Part shown: positions 1-9,189 of the stretch, one piece after another
Numbering within the stretch: the first letter of the stretch is position 1
Layout: each line of letters opens with the position of its first letter
NCBI RefSeq assembly: GCF_901933205.1
Contig: NC_044596.1
Location: 5,426,104 to 5,490,103 of the forward strand
Source of the DNA: Camarhynchus parvulus
Lineage: Eukaryota; Chordata; Aves; Passeriformes; Thraupidae
Direction of reading: 5' to 3'
Length of the DNA: 64,000 nt
Position numbers and translations under genes: made by a program
The notes under the pieces: model-generated
What the model was told of the DNA's origin: nothing
Database searches by the model: none
The model's input: the letters and a program-made list of their open reading frames with translations, nothing else

Positions 1-163
1 AGCTGGAAATGAGATCTATCAAGGGGAAAAAAACAGACACCATGTCTCCCACCTCCCAGGGACACCTGAAAGCCTCTCCATGCCCCACGATGGGTAAAAT
101 CCAAGGTGGTGCCCAGCAAACCCAGCTCCCAAGGAGTTTCTCCCAGTCTGGCCCCTGACTTAC

Positions 164-262
164 GTTCCGGGGCCGGATGGGCACCCTCTCACAGTCAGCA
201 TTCATCCCAGGGATGATGACAGTCATCTTCCTGGGGCCTTTGAACCCTAAAACGTTGGTTTC
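164..262 (-). CDS. TULP1: TULP1 exon 12 (last exon in window)
   Basis: 99-nt phase 0-0 exon encoding [20 protein letters not shown] and then ERVPIRPRN, ending at a consensus gtaagt donor. Positions 1-163 are intron; the final tubby strands lie beyond the window. Confidence 0.96.
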
Positions 263-3200
263 CTGCAAGAGAAACCCTGTCCCTCAAACCAGCAACCACC
301 GCAGGTTTCAGCCTCTCGTGGGGGCTGAACTAGGGCTCGGGGGTGGCTCCAGCCCATCCCACACGTCTGCAAGCCCCAGTGAAGGGGTGCAGGGTGGGAA
401 CCCCTCTCTCCCTGCCCGGGAGAGGCGGGAAGGGGCTCCTGTGTGGCTGCTCTTACGTAGACCACGGCCGAGAGCTCCTGCCGCACGTTGGACCAGTCGG
501 CGTTGGCCCTGTCGGGGTTGGCGCCGTTGTCAAACACGGTGAACCTCGTTCCCATCAGGTTGGATCTGCAGCCAAGGGTGGGACATGGCTGTGGCTGAGG
601 TCACTGAGTCCCCTCTGCCCTCTCTGTCACCTCTCTCCAGGCACAGCCTTGGTTTTGGTCTGGCTGCAAACCCCCAGTGCTGTTCCCCACTAATGCCAAC
701 CTTCCCACTCTCCAGTGATTTTTTTGGGTTCAGGAACCCCCAAATCGGGGTGTGATTGGGTGCTGCCACCACAGGGACCCCCAGCATTGCTGTGTGGCTG
801 CTGGCAGTGCAGGCTGGGACTTGCCAGGTGCCTTTTCTAGCCATGACCTGTCTGCTGGGAGGAACCGGCCGAGCTTGTTTTCCCCTCTCAGCCCCCCACC
901 ACTCCTCAGGTCAGACACAGCAGTGGGAAATGCTGAATTTAACCTCCCGTCTGCGCCAGCCATAGCTTGGGACAGCCTGTAAGCCATGGAGTGGGAAGAG
1001 GGTGCTGCAGAAATGGGGTGCCACCAAACTGGGGTGCCACCAAACTGGGGTGCCAGCTCTGCTCCTACCTCAGCTTCCCGATGAAGTTCTCTCCACCCCG
1101 TGACAGGTCAGTGGGGTCGATGGAGATGAGGTAGTTGGAGGTTTTGCTCTTCTTACGCTTTCTCCCAGCAAGGAGGAACACCTGGTAGAGCAGTGGGACC
1201 ATGTGGGAATGGGACATTGTCACTGCCATGGTCACTGCTGTCCCCAACAAGTCACTGCCATGACCTTGAGCAAGTCATGAAGACGATCCCCAAAATCCTG
1301 CCTGCATTACAGGGCAGGAGGGGCTGAGCCCAGCCCAGCTTTAGTGGCTCTCCAGCTCTGTTAGCTCATCCTCCCAGGCACCACCCACAGGAACTGCAGG
1401 ACAGGGAAGCAGCCCCATTCAGGACACACCAGAGCAGTGGGATGCAGGCGAGCATCCCCCCCAAACCCTGAGGGTGCTCTCTGGGATGGCTGCAGAGCCC
1501 CAGGGGTCTCCATGCCCCACCCCAAATCACCTTTTTGTCATTGTCCAAGTGCAGGTAGTAGGTGGGGTAGAGCCCCCTGTCCATGCCCTTCTTGTCCCGT
1601 GTCACCCGGCACTTGACGGTGACGCCCTGCGGCGCCGGCTGCAGCACAAACTCCTCCAGGTTCTCCACCTCGATCACAGGGGACGGGGGCCTCTCCTCCT
1701 TCTGCTGCAGCGTGAGAGGGGATGGTGACCCCAGAGCCTCCCCAGCTCATTGCTCCTTGCTGTCCATCCCCCCTGGGCTCTGCAGCCGCTGGCTTTGGGG
1801 ACACTCTGGTGGCTCTCACTGGGGGATGCTGCAAACCTCCTGACCTGCCCTGAGGGGTTCCCCATGGCTCTCAGGGGTCTTTTGTACCTTCTTTGATTTC
1901 TTTGCTTTCCCCTTCTTGTTGGAGTTTTTCTGCAGGGTCTCTGGGGTCTCCTCCTCACTCTCATCTCCTCTGGGAGGAGCTGCTGGCAGGAACACATAGG
2001 GACACAGAAGGGAGAAGATCCTGACTCTACTGAGCCCCAAAACCAAGCTCAGTACAGATCCATGCCAACATCAGTGATTGTAACCCCTCTCCATGGCCAA
2101 GCTCGCTGAACCCACCACCCTCCAGTGCTGGGCTCTCACCTTTCTTTTTGGATTTTTTCTCTTTTGGGGGGTCCCCACCAGTCTGAAAGAGGGATGCTGG
2201 GTTTTTCTTCTTCTCTGACCGAATGGGTTTGGTGCTGGAGTCGAATCGTCCTCCTCATCACTGCTGGTGGCAGCTGTGAGGGACATGGGGGACATGGTCA
2301 CACAACACTGGGGGCTGTGGGCTCAGGGTGATGCCATCAGGCAGCAGGACTGGCTGCCACCTCCTCCTGCTCATCCCATACCTTTCTTCTTGCTTTTCTT
2401 CTCCTTCTTCACCTGGAACACGGACATTGGCTCCTTCTTGGTGCTTTTGGCAGATTTGGCTTTGCTGTCAGGGTCACTCTTGTCTTCTGCTGGGACAGAG
2501 GAGCTGATGAGCAGCCAGGGGGATGGGAACGGGCAGTGATGGGGACAAGGATGGAACAGGATCGGAGCAGCAGAAAGGGCTGAGCTGGGGGGAGATCGCT
2601 TGGGGAGGGGGCGATGGTTCTGCAGCCCCCAGAGCCCCCCGGGACAGTGAAGGCGCCTCCCTGCTCCCAGCAAGGACAGATCCCAAAGCTGGGCTCAAGC
2701 CATCCCTGGGCACTCACCCTTGGGCTTCAGCTTCTTCTCCCCCCCGCCTGAGAGGGGCTCTTTGGGAACCTTCTTCTTGAGCTTTTTGGGCGGGTTTTTA
2801 TTCTCCACCTCTTCTTCCTCTTCCTCATCATCCTCATCCTCAGCCGGCTCTGCCCAGAGGTGACCGTGGCATCAGCCAACACACCGACCCTCTGCTGTCC
2901 CCCGGGATGGTGCCCGGCCCTCCTGCTGTCCCCAGGGGTGGCAGCGGTCTGACCCTCCTGCTGTCCCCCGGGATGGTGCCCTGACCCTCCTGCTGTCCCC
3001 AGGGTGGTGGCAGCGGTCTGACCCTCCTGCTGTCCCCAGGGGTGTGGCAGTGCTCAGACCCTCCTGCTGTCCCCCGGGATGGTGCCCTGTTCCCAGTGGT
3101 GCAGGGTCTGCTGTCCCCGGGGGGTTGTGTCAGGGTGGTGCAGGGTCGCCCTCCTGCTGTCCCCAGGGTGGTGGCAGCGGTCTGACCCTCCTGCTGTCCC

Positions 3201-6200
3201 CCCGGGGTCCGGCGGGGCTGGGGCCGTGTCCAGCTCCGGGCACCGCGGCCGCAGCCACAGCGCTCTCTCGCGGCCGCAGCCGAGCCGAGCCGATCCGAGC
3301 CGCTTTTCGCTCCCGAGAAGTGTCCGGGGAGCTCAGTGCCACCCACCCAGGGAGTGTGTCACCCCCTCTGCCCACTGTCCCCCTCGATACCAACTCCCCG
3401 ATCGAGGCAGTGAGCGCAGCTCCGCTGCCACAACCCCGTTTGTCCCAGGTCCGCAGATGGGTTTTAGGCAAAAACTGCCGGGGATGGGCAGAACCCCAGC
3501 AGAAATCCCAACAGAAGCCCCCGCAGGCACTGGGAGCACCGACGGTGCTATCGGGACATGGTACAGGGGGACGGACACGAAGGGACACGAGGGGACACGA
3601 GCGAGTGCCTGCAGAGGGGTGGGAGTTGCCCCCGCACCTTGTGGCTTCTTGGAGCTCTTGGGCACTTGGGAGCGGGGAGCCAGGCTTTCCTTCTTCTTCC
3701 GAGGCTCCTTGGTGAATTTGGAGGAGGGGTCCTTGTCGCTCTCCTCCTCACCCTTCTCCTCCTTCTTCTTCCTCACCTTCTTCACCCCTGTGTATTTCAA
3801 GAGATGCCCAGGATGGAGAGCGCCTCAGGTGCAGGGTGGGGCACCCCATTTCCCCCCATTTCCCCCCATTTCCCCCATTTCTGTGGGGGATCTGTGCTCA
3901 CCCTGTGCCAGGGCTGGAGCCTCCTCTGCAGCCCCTGCCCCACTCGGTTTCTTCACCCGCGGCCGCCGTGGTTTGGCCTCGGGCTCCAGCCCGGGCTCCT
4001 GCCTCTTCTTCTTCAGCTTCTGCCCTCATGGGCGGTGCTGCAGAGGTGGTGCCAGCGTTAAACTCCTTTTCCCTTTACAGGGAACCCCTGCTCAATCAGC
4101 ACTGGGTCCCTTTCAGAAATACAGCCGGGCTTTCCCCTGGCCCAGCACGGGAGCAGGGACAGACGCACTGACACCTTCCAAAGGGTGACTTACCATGGGC
4201 AGCCCCCCAAGGAAGGCAGAGGGAGGAAAACAGAAAGGTCTGTTAGCAGACAGACAGACAGAACATCTGCCCTGGAGATGAGGGAGGTGATGATGGTGCT
4301 GCTGTGACACCGTGCCAGCACAGAGGGACCAATCTCACTGTGGCCATGGGGACCCTGGCTGGGAGCCACTCTGGGCACTGGTGGCCTCACTGGGCACCTG
4401 AGCTGGGACAGGGGACATAGGGAGGGGCAGACAGCCTGGACTCTCACCTCCATCAGCTCTCACACCCACAAGAGGCTCCTGAGGATGGCAAGGAGGTCAG
4501 CAGGAGCAGGGAAGCAGGAGGATTAGGCACAGCACATCTAATCCTGGTGAGCTGGGGCTATAAATAACCCGGATTTACCAAATACAGAGCATGTGGGTCA
4601 GCACCTAGCTCTGGGCAGGAGGTGTTTGGGGAGTGGGTGTCAGCTCAGGGCTCTCAGAAAGTGATCTCAGCAAATCCAGGTGCTCTGAGGCTTCCACTGC
4701 CCGGCAGAGCATCTTCTCCCTTGCAGGAAATCAGTCCTGCCCTGCTTCTCCCTCATGCTCCAGGGCAGTGTGTGAAGGCGTTCTGCAAAAAGTGGGATCC
4801 TGATGGATCCCTGTGATATCCCAGGGCTGTGAATTTGGGGAGGGGGAGCTGGGGGCTCCATGGTGAAGCTGGGAACTGGCTGCTTTCTTCCGTGTCATGA
4901 GCTCACACAGAAAATCTCCTTTGCACCCCCTAATCCCTTAAGCAGCTGCAGGGTGGGCAACTACTCCCTTACTTAACAAAGGCCTTCAAGGAGGAGCTGC
5001 TGATTAAAAATTAAATTGGGTGGGGGATGAAATTGCTGCTGAGACCCCTCCAAGGCTGGGGGCACCTGGGGGCTGTTCTGAAATGCAGGGAAAGGGGGTC
5101 TGGCTTTCAGGGTCATGGCCTGGGGAAAGTGAGTCACAGTTTACAGCTTAACTGAGGGGCTTAATTAAACTGTTATCTAAGAACTAGGAACCTTCCTCAT
5201 GGGGTGCTTCACAGTGATGGAGGGGGGTTCAGAAGGACTCACAAAGAAGGGAGGGCTGTGGAATTGTCTCTACCCACCTGCTCTGGAGGGAGTTCCCAAA
5301 AATCTCATGCCCTCACAGGCTGCAGCACACCAATGGAGCAGCCCCAAATCAGCCTTGGTGTGGACTCTGGGGTTGGAGGGTCTCTGATGTCCCCAGCCCT
5401 CGGGGACAGCCACGGCAGGGGATGGTGGCACATGGGATGGAGGGGAAGGATTTTTTCTCACCTGTTTGGGCTTGTGCTGCTGGGGGCTCCCCGGCTCCTC
5501 ACTGGGGCTGTGGGGCACAGAAACCAAAAGGCTCAGGGCTTTCACAGACCCTGAGGCACGGGATTGCCCCAGTTTTTGGTAAAGAGGGAAAGGTCAGTCT
5601 TTCATTTGGTTCATTTGGTTCCCTGTCTCGACTGGGTCGAGCTTGCCTGACATCATCCTTCCTAACCAGGAGCACAGGACAGGCTCTGCCTTGGCCGGGG
5701 GGACAGCAAGGAGCTTAATTTGGGGATCCCCATCTAAGGAACTTTTCCTCTCTGCAAATCAACGAGCATCATCCCGCCAACCCCCAAAGAAACAACACCG
5801 TGATAGAACTGCTCACTGAAGTGCACTGAGATTGAAAACAGGAGAAAAGAAGGGAGGAGAGAGAAGTGCGCTGGGGGTGCCCAGTACATCACCCACCCAG
5901 GGGATCCCACCCTGCAGATCCCACCCCACATTACCCACACTGCAAATTGCTCCCCACGGATCCCACACTGCAGATCCACCAGCAGATCCCACTCTACAGA
6001 TCCCACCCAGCGGATCCCACACTCTGGATCCCAAACCACATCACCCACCCTGCAAATCGTACCCCACAGATCCCATCCTGCAGATCCCATCCTGCAGATC
6101 CCACCCAGTGAATCCCACCCAGCAGATCCCATCTTACATATCCCACCCCACATCACCCACCCTGCAAATCGCACCCAGCAGATCTCACCCCACAGATCCC

Positions 6201-6281
6201 ACCCCACACCACCCACCCTGCCCCCGGCACCGACCTATCGGCAGCCCAGACCTCCCGCAGGATCTCTGTCTGCAGCGGCAT
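164..6281 (-). CDS. TULP1: TULP1, tubby-like protein 1 (12 exons; 3' end off the left edge)
   Basis: Photoreceptor tubby-family protein that acts in inner-segment to outer-segment protein trafficking and binds phosphoinositides through its C-terminal tubby domain. Coding exons on the minus strand, 5' to 3': 6235-6281, 5462-5507, 3902-4019, 3638-3787, 2718-2849, 2382-2486, 2140-2273, 1888-1979 (or 1982), 1531-1704, 1069-1181, 457-565, 164-262. The start reads [15 protein letters not shown], close to the mammalian TULP1 N-terminus as I recall it. The middle is low-complexity Lys/Glu-rich. The tubby domain begins around [10 protein letters not shown] in the 1531-1704 exon and carries the basic strand [10 protein letters not shown] typical of lipid binding. 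About 440 residues are visible of an expected about 540; the last one or two exons are missing at the window edge. All junctions have GT/AG ends and matching phases except for the frame break in exon 2140-2273. No other tubby paralog fits the N-terminus and the FKBP5 neighbour as well. Confidence 0.95.
457..565 (-). CDS. TULP1: TULP1 exon 11
   Basis: 109-nt exon encoding [19 protein letters not shown] and then a short variable loop and RQELSAVVY. The FDNG motif is a tubby-domain hallmark. Confidence 0.96.
1013..1056. repeat. 20-bp tandem duplication in a TULP1 intron
   Basis: The unit ggggtgccaccaaact(...) occurs twice and begins a third time, just downstream (minus strand) of the 1069-1181 exon donor. 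Confidence 0.7.
1069..1181 (-). CDS. TULP1: TULP1 exon 10 (phosphoinositide-binding strand)
   Basis: 113-nt exon encoding [20 protein letters not shown] and then [17 protein letters not shown]. In tubby proteins the Lys/Arg residues of this stretch bind PI(4,5)P2; they are intact here. Confidence 0.96.
1531..1704 (-). CDS. TULP1: TULP1 exon 9 (start of tubby domain)
   Basis: 174-nt phase 0-0 exon, 58 residues. It contains [20 protein letters not shown] and [20 protein letters not shown], the highly conserved first strands of the tubby barrel. The acceptor is again followed by CAG, so a 3-nt shorter start is possible. Confidence 0.95.
1888..1982 (-). CDS. TULP1: TULP1 exon 8
   Basis: Encodes [20 protein letters not shown] and then [10 protein letters not shown], ending in phase 0. 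The acceptor is ambiguous: a tandem NAGNAG site allows the exon to begin at 1982 or 1979, adding or dropping one Ala. Confidence 0.87.
2140..2273 (-). CDS. TULP1: TULP1 exon 7 with an apparent frame break
   Basis: Splice signals are good on both sides (ctcacag acceptor, AAAG/gtgagag donor). The incoming phase gives [11 protein letters not shown], but the outgoing phase needed by exon 8 is met only in another frame, which reads [15 protein letters not shown] and then KEKKSKKK. The exon is 134 nt where 135 (or 132) would keep the gene open, so one base appears to be missing somewhere between about 2207 and 2262. No plausible mini-intron fits. A consensus or assembly error is the simplest explanation; a real frameshift would destroy the whole tubby domain. 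Confidence 0.8.
2382..2486 (-). CDS. TULP1: TULP1 exon 6 (first VFQ module)
   Basis: 105-nt exon, phase 1-1, ending [19 protein letters not shown]. This short module recurs in diverged form in the next exon ([11 protein letters not shown]), which suggests descent from a duplicated exon. Confidence 0.88.
2718..2849 (-). CDS. TULP1: TULP1 exon 5 (acidic run)
   Basis: 132-nt exon, phase 1-1. It opens with an acidic run ([16 protein letters not shown]) followed by [20 protein letters not shown]. The mammalian protein has a comparable poly-Glu stretch in its N-terminal half. Confidence 0.87.
2884..3215. repeat. Imperfect minisatellite in TULP1 intron 4
   Basis: About eight diverged copies of a 35-50 bp unit with the core ctgaccctcctgctgtcccc, separated by ggtggtggcagcgg-like spacers. 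It accounts for open frames on both strands here that are not genes. Confidence 0.8.
3638..3787 (-). CDS. TULP1: TULP1 exon 4 (Lys/Glu-rich)
   Basis: 150-nt exon, phase 1-1, encoding [20 protein letters not shown] and a Ser/Lys-rich continuation. Phase-1 ends on exons 3 to 6 mean these modules could be skipped or duplicated without frame loss. Confidence 0.87.
3840..3885. repeat. 10-bp C/T-rich tandem repeat
   Basis: Four copies of cccatttccc between TULP1 exons 3 and 4, close to the minus-strand donor at 3901. Confidence 0.75.
3902..4019 (-). CDS. TULP1: TULP1 exon 3 (basic linker)
   Basis: 118-nt exon, phase 0 in and phase 1 out. It encodes [20 protein letters not shown] and an Ala/Pro-rich tail, a charged disordered segment that could hold nuclear-localisation-like basic clusters. 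Confidence 0.85.
4520..4936. promoter_or_regulatory. Cluster of three CRX/OTX-type homeodomain motifs in TULP1 intron 2
   Basis: GGATTAG at 4520-4526 and CTAATCC at 4538-4544 form an inverted pair 11 bp apart, and another CTAATCC lies at 4930-4936. TGCTGA, an NRL/MARE half-site, occurs near 4998 and 5036. CRX and NRL drive photoreceptor genes, so a retinal enhancer inside this photoreceptor gene is plausible. It rests on motif matches alone. Confidence 0.35.
5462..5507 (-). CDS. TULP1: TULP1 exon 2
   Basis: 46-nt exon with a pyrimidine-rich acceptor and an AAACAG/gtgaga donor. It continues as [16 protein letters not shown] and ends in phase 0, matching the phase-0 start of the next exon (KLKKKRQEP). 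The joined sequence resembles the SPEAPRRPKQ...LRKKR stretch of mammalian TULP1. Confidence 0.8.
5885..6215. repeat. Degenerate gatcccaccc minisatellite in TULP1 intron 1
   Basis: More than fifteen short copies of the type cagatcccacccc / tcacccaccctgcaaat fill most of the 330 bases just downstream of exon 1 on the minus strand. They create long but meaningless open frames in several frames. Confidence 0.85.
6235..6281 (-). CDS. TULP1: TULP1 exon 1 (start codon)
   Basis: Start codon at 6281, too short an exon to stand out as an open frame. It encodes 15 residues ([15 protein letters not shown]) plus two bases, then a gtcggt donor. The start is chosen because the peptide aligns with the mammalian TULP1 N-terminus and because the phase joins exon 2 without a break. 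Confidence 0.88.
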
Positions 6282-6440
6282 CGCTCCCGGCTCGGCACGG
6301 CACGGCTCGGCCCGGCTCGGTCCTGCCCTGCCCTGCAGCCCCTCTCAGCCCAGGGCCGGGGCCACCGGGTCAGTGGCAGCCCCAGGAGCCAGAGCAGCCT
6401 CCCAGCATCGCCCCCGCAATCTCTGTGCTGGGAGGAGGAG
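6282..6440 (-). promoter_or_regulatory. TULP1: TULP1 5' leader and GC-rich core promoter region
   Basis: Immediately upstream of the TULP1 start codon (minus strand) the DNA is GC-rich with repeated ccgagccg/ggctcgg units and no TATA box. This fits a dispersed-start promoter. The transcription start was not located. Confidence 0.4.
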
Positions 6441-8082
6441 AAGGGAAAGGAGGAAGAGCAGCTGGAGGAGGTGATTAACTTTATTTCTCCTGAAACTCGG
6501 TTAATAGGATTTCAGGGGCTGGCAGCCTGGGAGAGCAGCTGGCAGGGAGTAATCACAGGAGAAGGGGGCTCTGCAGGAATGCAGGGGGCCAGCCAGACCC
6601 CAGACCCTTTTGGGGTGCCCCTGGCTGGTTGGGGTCCCTGGCACGGCACAACACAGCCAGTGGGCAGAGGAGTGGCTCTCTGAGTGTTTAGGGTTATCCT
6701 CAAGTGTTCAGGGTTATCCTCCCTGAGTATCTTTGTTTTTCACCCAGAAATGTCTCCTCGGTGAGCGAAGAGCAGGATTTGGGCTGGTTTGTGTCAGCTG
6801 TGCATGGAGAGCCCATTCAGGGGAAGGCAGCATCCCTGCTCTGGGCGGTGTAAGGGTTTCTGTGCCGAGCACTGCTCTGCCCTGACCCCTGTCCCACGTC
6901 CCGAGGTCTCTTTGCATGTGTTTCATAACCTCCTGCCTCACCTCCTCATTACACCACTTAACTCTCGCTATTCCTCCCCAGAGGCCCCCAGGGATGGTGT
7001 TGGGCTGCAAAGCCAGACAAGCCGAGTGTCCCCAGTGTCCCCAGCGGACCCTTGGCCTTGCCCAGCCCACCACGGTCCCCCCCAAACCCCCAGCCCGTGC
7101 TTGGTGCCACTAGATGGCATTTGAGCACTGCGCACCCACCGGCACCGGGAGCTTCCTAATCCTCCTTACAAAACCCCCCTGGTTTCCCTTTCATCTCTAA
7201 ACCTCATCAGCCACACGAGTTCAATTTCTCTTCCAAGGGACAGAAAAGCACCAAGCCAAAATAAACCAAAAATCTGCTTAAAGACGGGGAGCAAGCCCAA
7301 AAACGGCAAAGAAAGTTGGTTGGGTTTTTTTGGTTGTTTTTTTTTTTTCCTGTTGAGATGATTTCCTATGGAAAATGTGGCTTGGGCTGCCCCCAAAGGA
7401 CTTTTTTGCCCTGCAAGAAAAAAATGAAAAGCCCACGTTTTGCAGAGGCTCTGGGTCTCGCAGCAGCCTCCAGGGAGGTGCATCCCATGGTGGTAGAAAA
7501 TTCCTGCTGTTTAAATGGATGAGCAGCTGGAGCAGCCACGTGGGTGCTGTGCCACTGCTGCAGGTGAGAAAACAGACAGGCTTGAGAAATGATGCTGATG
7601 GGACTAGAGAAGAGGAATTTTAACCAAATCTTGCTTAGTCTGCCAAGATTGTGGAGGGGGGTATAAAAGAGGGATGGGCAGTGCTAATACCCCACGGGCT
7701 CAGCTTTCTGTTCTCTCCCCGCTCAAGGGGCGCAAATGACCCCTCCACCCACTCAGCTGACCCTCAGGAAAACCCCTCCCAAAATAATGCACTGGGCATG
7801 GGGGGAAAAGCATAAGGATAAACCTCCCAGGCTGGAAAAACAGCTGAGACCCCCAAGGAGCATCCCCCAGCCAGGCACTTCCAAAGCAATTGCTGGCTCT
7901 CCAGAGGACAATGGCACTGGTAAAAAGGGGCAGCAGCAGCTCTTGGAGACACCAATAATTCCTCAACTGCTGGGGCAGCTCCCCGCAAGGAGCACCCACC
8001 CATCCTCCCCAGAACCACCCTGTTTGCTGAGCAGGATCCAGAGAAAGAGGACTGTTTCTTTTTTCCCTTTTTCTTTCAGTTG
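6441..8082. other. Intergenic region TULP1-FKBP5
   Basis: No exon recognised on either strand. It should hold distal TULP1 regulatory DNA and perhaps the extreme 3' UTR of FKBP5. One further CTAATCC homeodomain motif lies at 7155-7161. The long open frame near 7166-7483 is a poly-T/poly-A artefact. Confidence 0.6.
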
Positions 8083-8088
8083 TTTATT
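8083..8088 (-). terminator. FKBP5: Candidate FKBP5 poly(A) signal (distal)
   Basis: AATAAA on the minus strand, about 1.0 kb after the FKBP5 stop codon. A second copy is at 8337-8342, about 0.74 kb after the stop. Which one is used cannot be told from sequence. Confidence 0.45.
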
Positions 8089-9081
8089 TTCAAGCTCCAA
8101 AAGGGGTATTATTCTAGAGACAGGAAAAATAACAACTGGAAAGCTGTTCACATGGGGTAGAGACAGTGTCCCTTGAGGATGGACAGGGCTGATGGCTGAG
8201 GAGGCAGCAGCAGCTCTGGTGCAGGGACACCGTGCACCCAGGACCCCCTCACCATGGGAAAGCGGCTCAGTGACAAACCCATGGCACCAGCTCAGACCCA
8301 GCCACTGCCTTTCTGAACCACATGCCCACCTGCTCTTTTATTTTCCCCACATCCAGATCCCAATAAAAAAACTCCCATTTAAAGCTGGGAGCCAAGGGAT
8401 GGGCTGCAGGCTGTGGCTTGAGCACCTGCAAAGCTGGACAGGCTTGTTTGCTCTCTAAAGAATCAGCAACCAGCTCCTTGAGAAGGTAAAATCTGTGTGT
8501 TCCCCCCTCTCCAAACAGTGCTTTAAGGACTAAAGATGTCCCTGCACCCAGGGGCTGCACAGAGGCCATGTGGGCTCTCATCCTGGCTCTGCCCTGCAAC
8601 CTTTGGCCACAGGCAAGGAGTCAGCAGGGGACAAAGCCAATCCCTGCCCCCGGGGCTGTGCTGGGACACCCAGAGGCAGCACTGCAGGGTACAAGGAGCA
8701 CGTCCCACATCCCAGCTCCTCTCAGGGAATGCTGCGCTGAGAGCGGACACAAAGCCCAGGGAGCTGGAGCAAGCTGTCCACGGAAACCTCCCAGGAGCCA
8801 AGCGTTTTAATTTATCATCATTTCTTTTCTTTTTCCTGCTGTTCAAAGGGTATTTGTTCCACGTGCAGTGGTCCCACGGTGTCCTGCCACTCCTGCTCTG
8901 CCCCCAGAGCACCCAGGGCGGTGGGACGGGGTCGTTTTTCTTTGCGAGGCGCTTTTGGCTTCCACGATCACACAAACTGTAACAAGCTTTACAAGGAGAC
9001 ACTGGCAAGTCCCAAGGTTTGGCAGCAACCTTTTTCAGTGTGGGCCGAGGGCAGGAGGCTATCCCATCCCCTCCTCCTCCA

Positions 9082-9189
9082 TCATACGTGTCCTTCAGCC
9101 TCTTCACCTCCAGCACCAGCAATTTTCGGTCCTTTTCCGCACGCCGCCTTCTCCGCTGCTTTTCCCACACCAGTTTTGCTGGCTGCTTC
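9082..9189 (-). CDS. FKBP5: FKBP5 last coding exon (stop at 9082-9084)
   Basis: Recognisable only in the right phase: the ggcag acceptor is followed by [20 protein letters not shown], and the reading ends GGEEAEGHV then TGA. The mammalian tail ends EEEKPEGHV. A longer open frame overlapping this exon in another frame (about 8523-9248) is a shadow. Confidence 0.93.
   Translation of the reverse strand, partial: EAASKTGVGKAAEKAACGKGPKIAGAGGEEAEGHV

Noticed and set aside
2207..2262. A mini-intron to explain the TULP1 frame change
   Set aside because: The only GT...AG pair that would bridge the frames gives an intron of about 27 bases without a pyrimidine tract, too short to splice.
5734..6683. 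Gly/Trp-rich and Pro/His/Ser-rich frames near TULP1 exon 1
   Set aside because: They arise from the gatcccaccc minisatellite being open in several frames.
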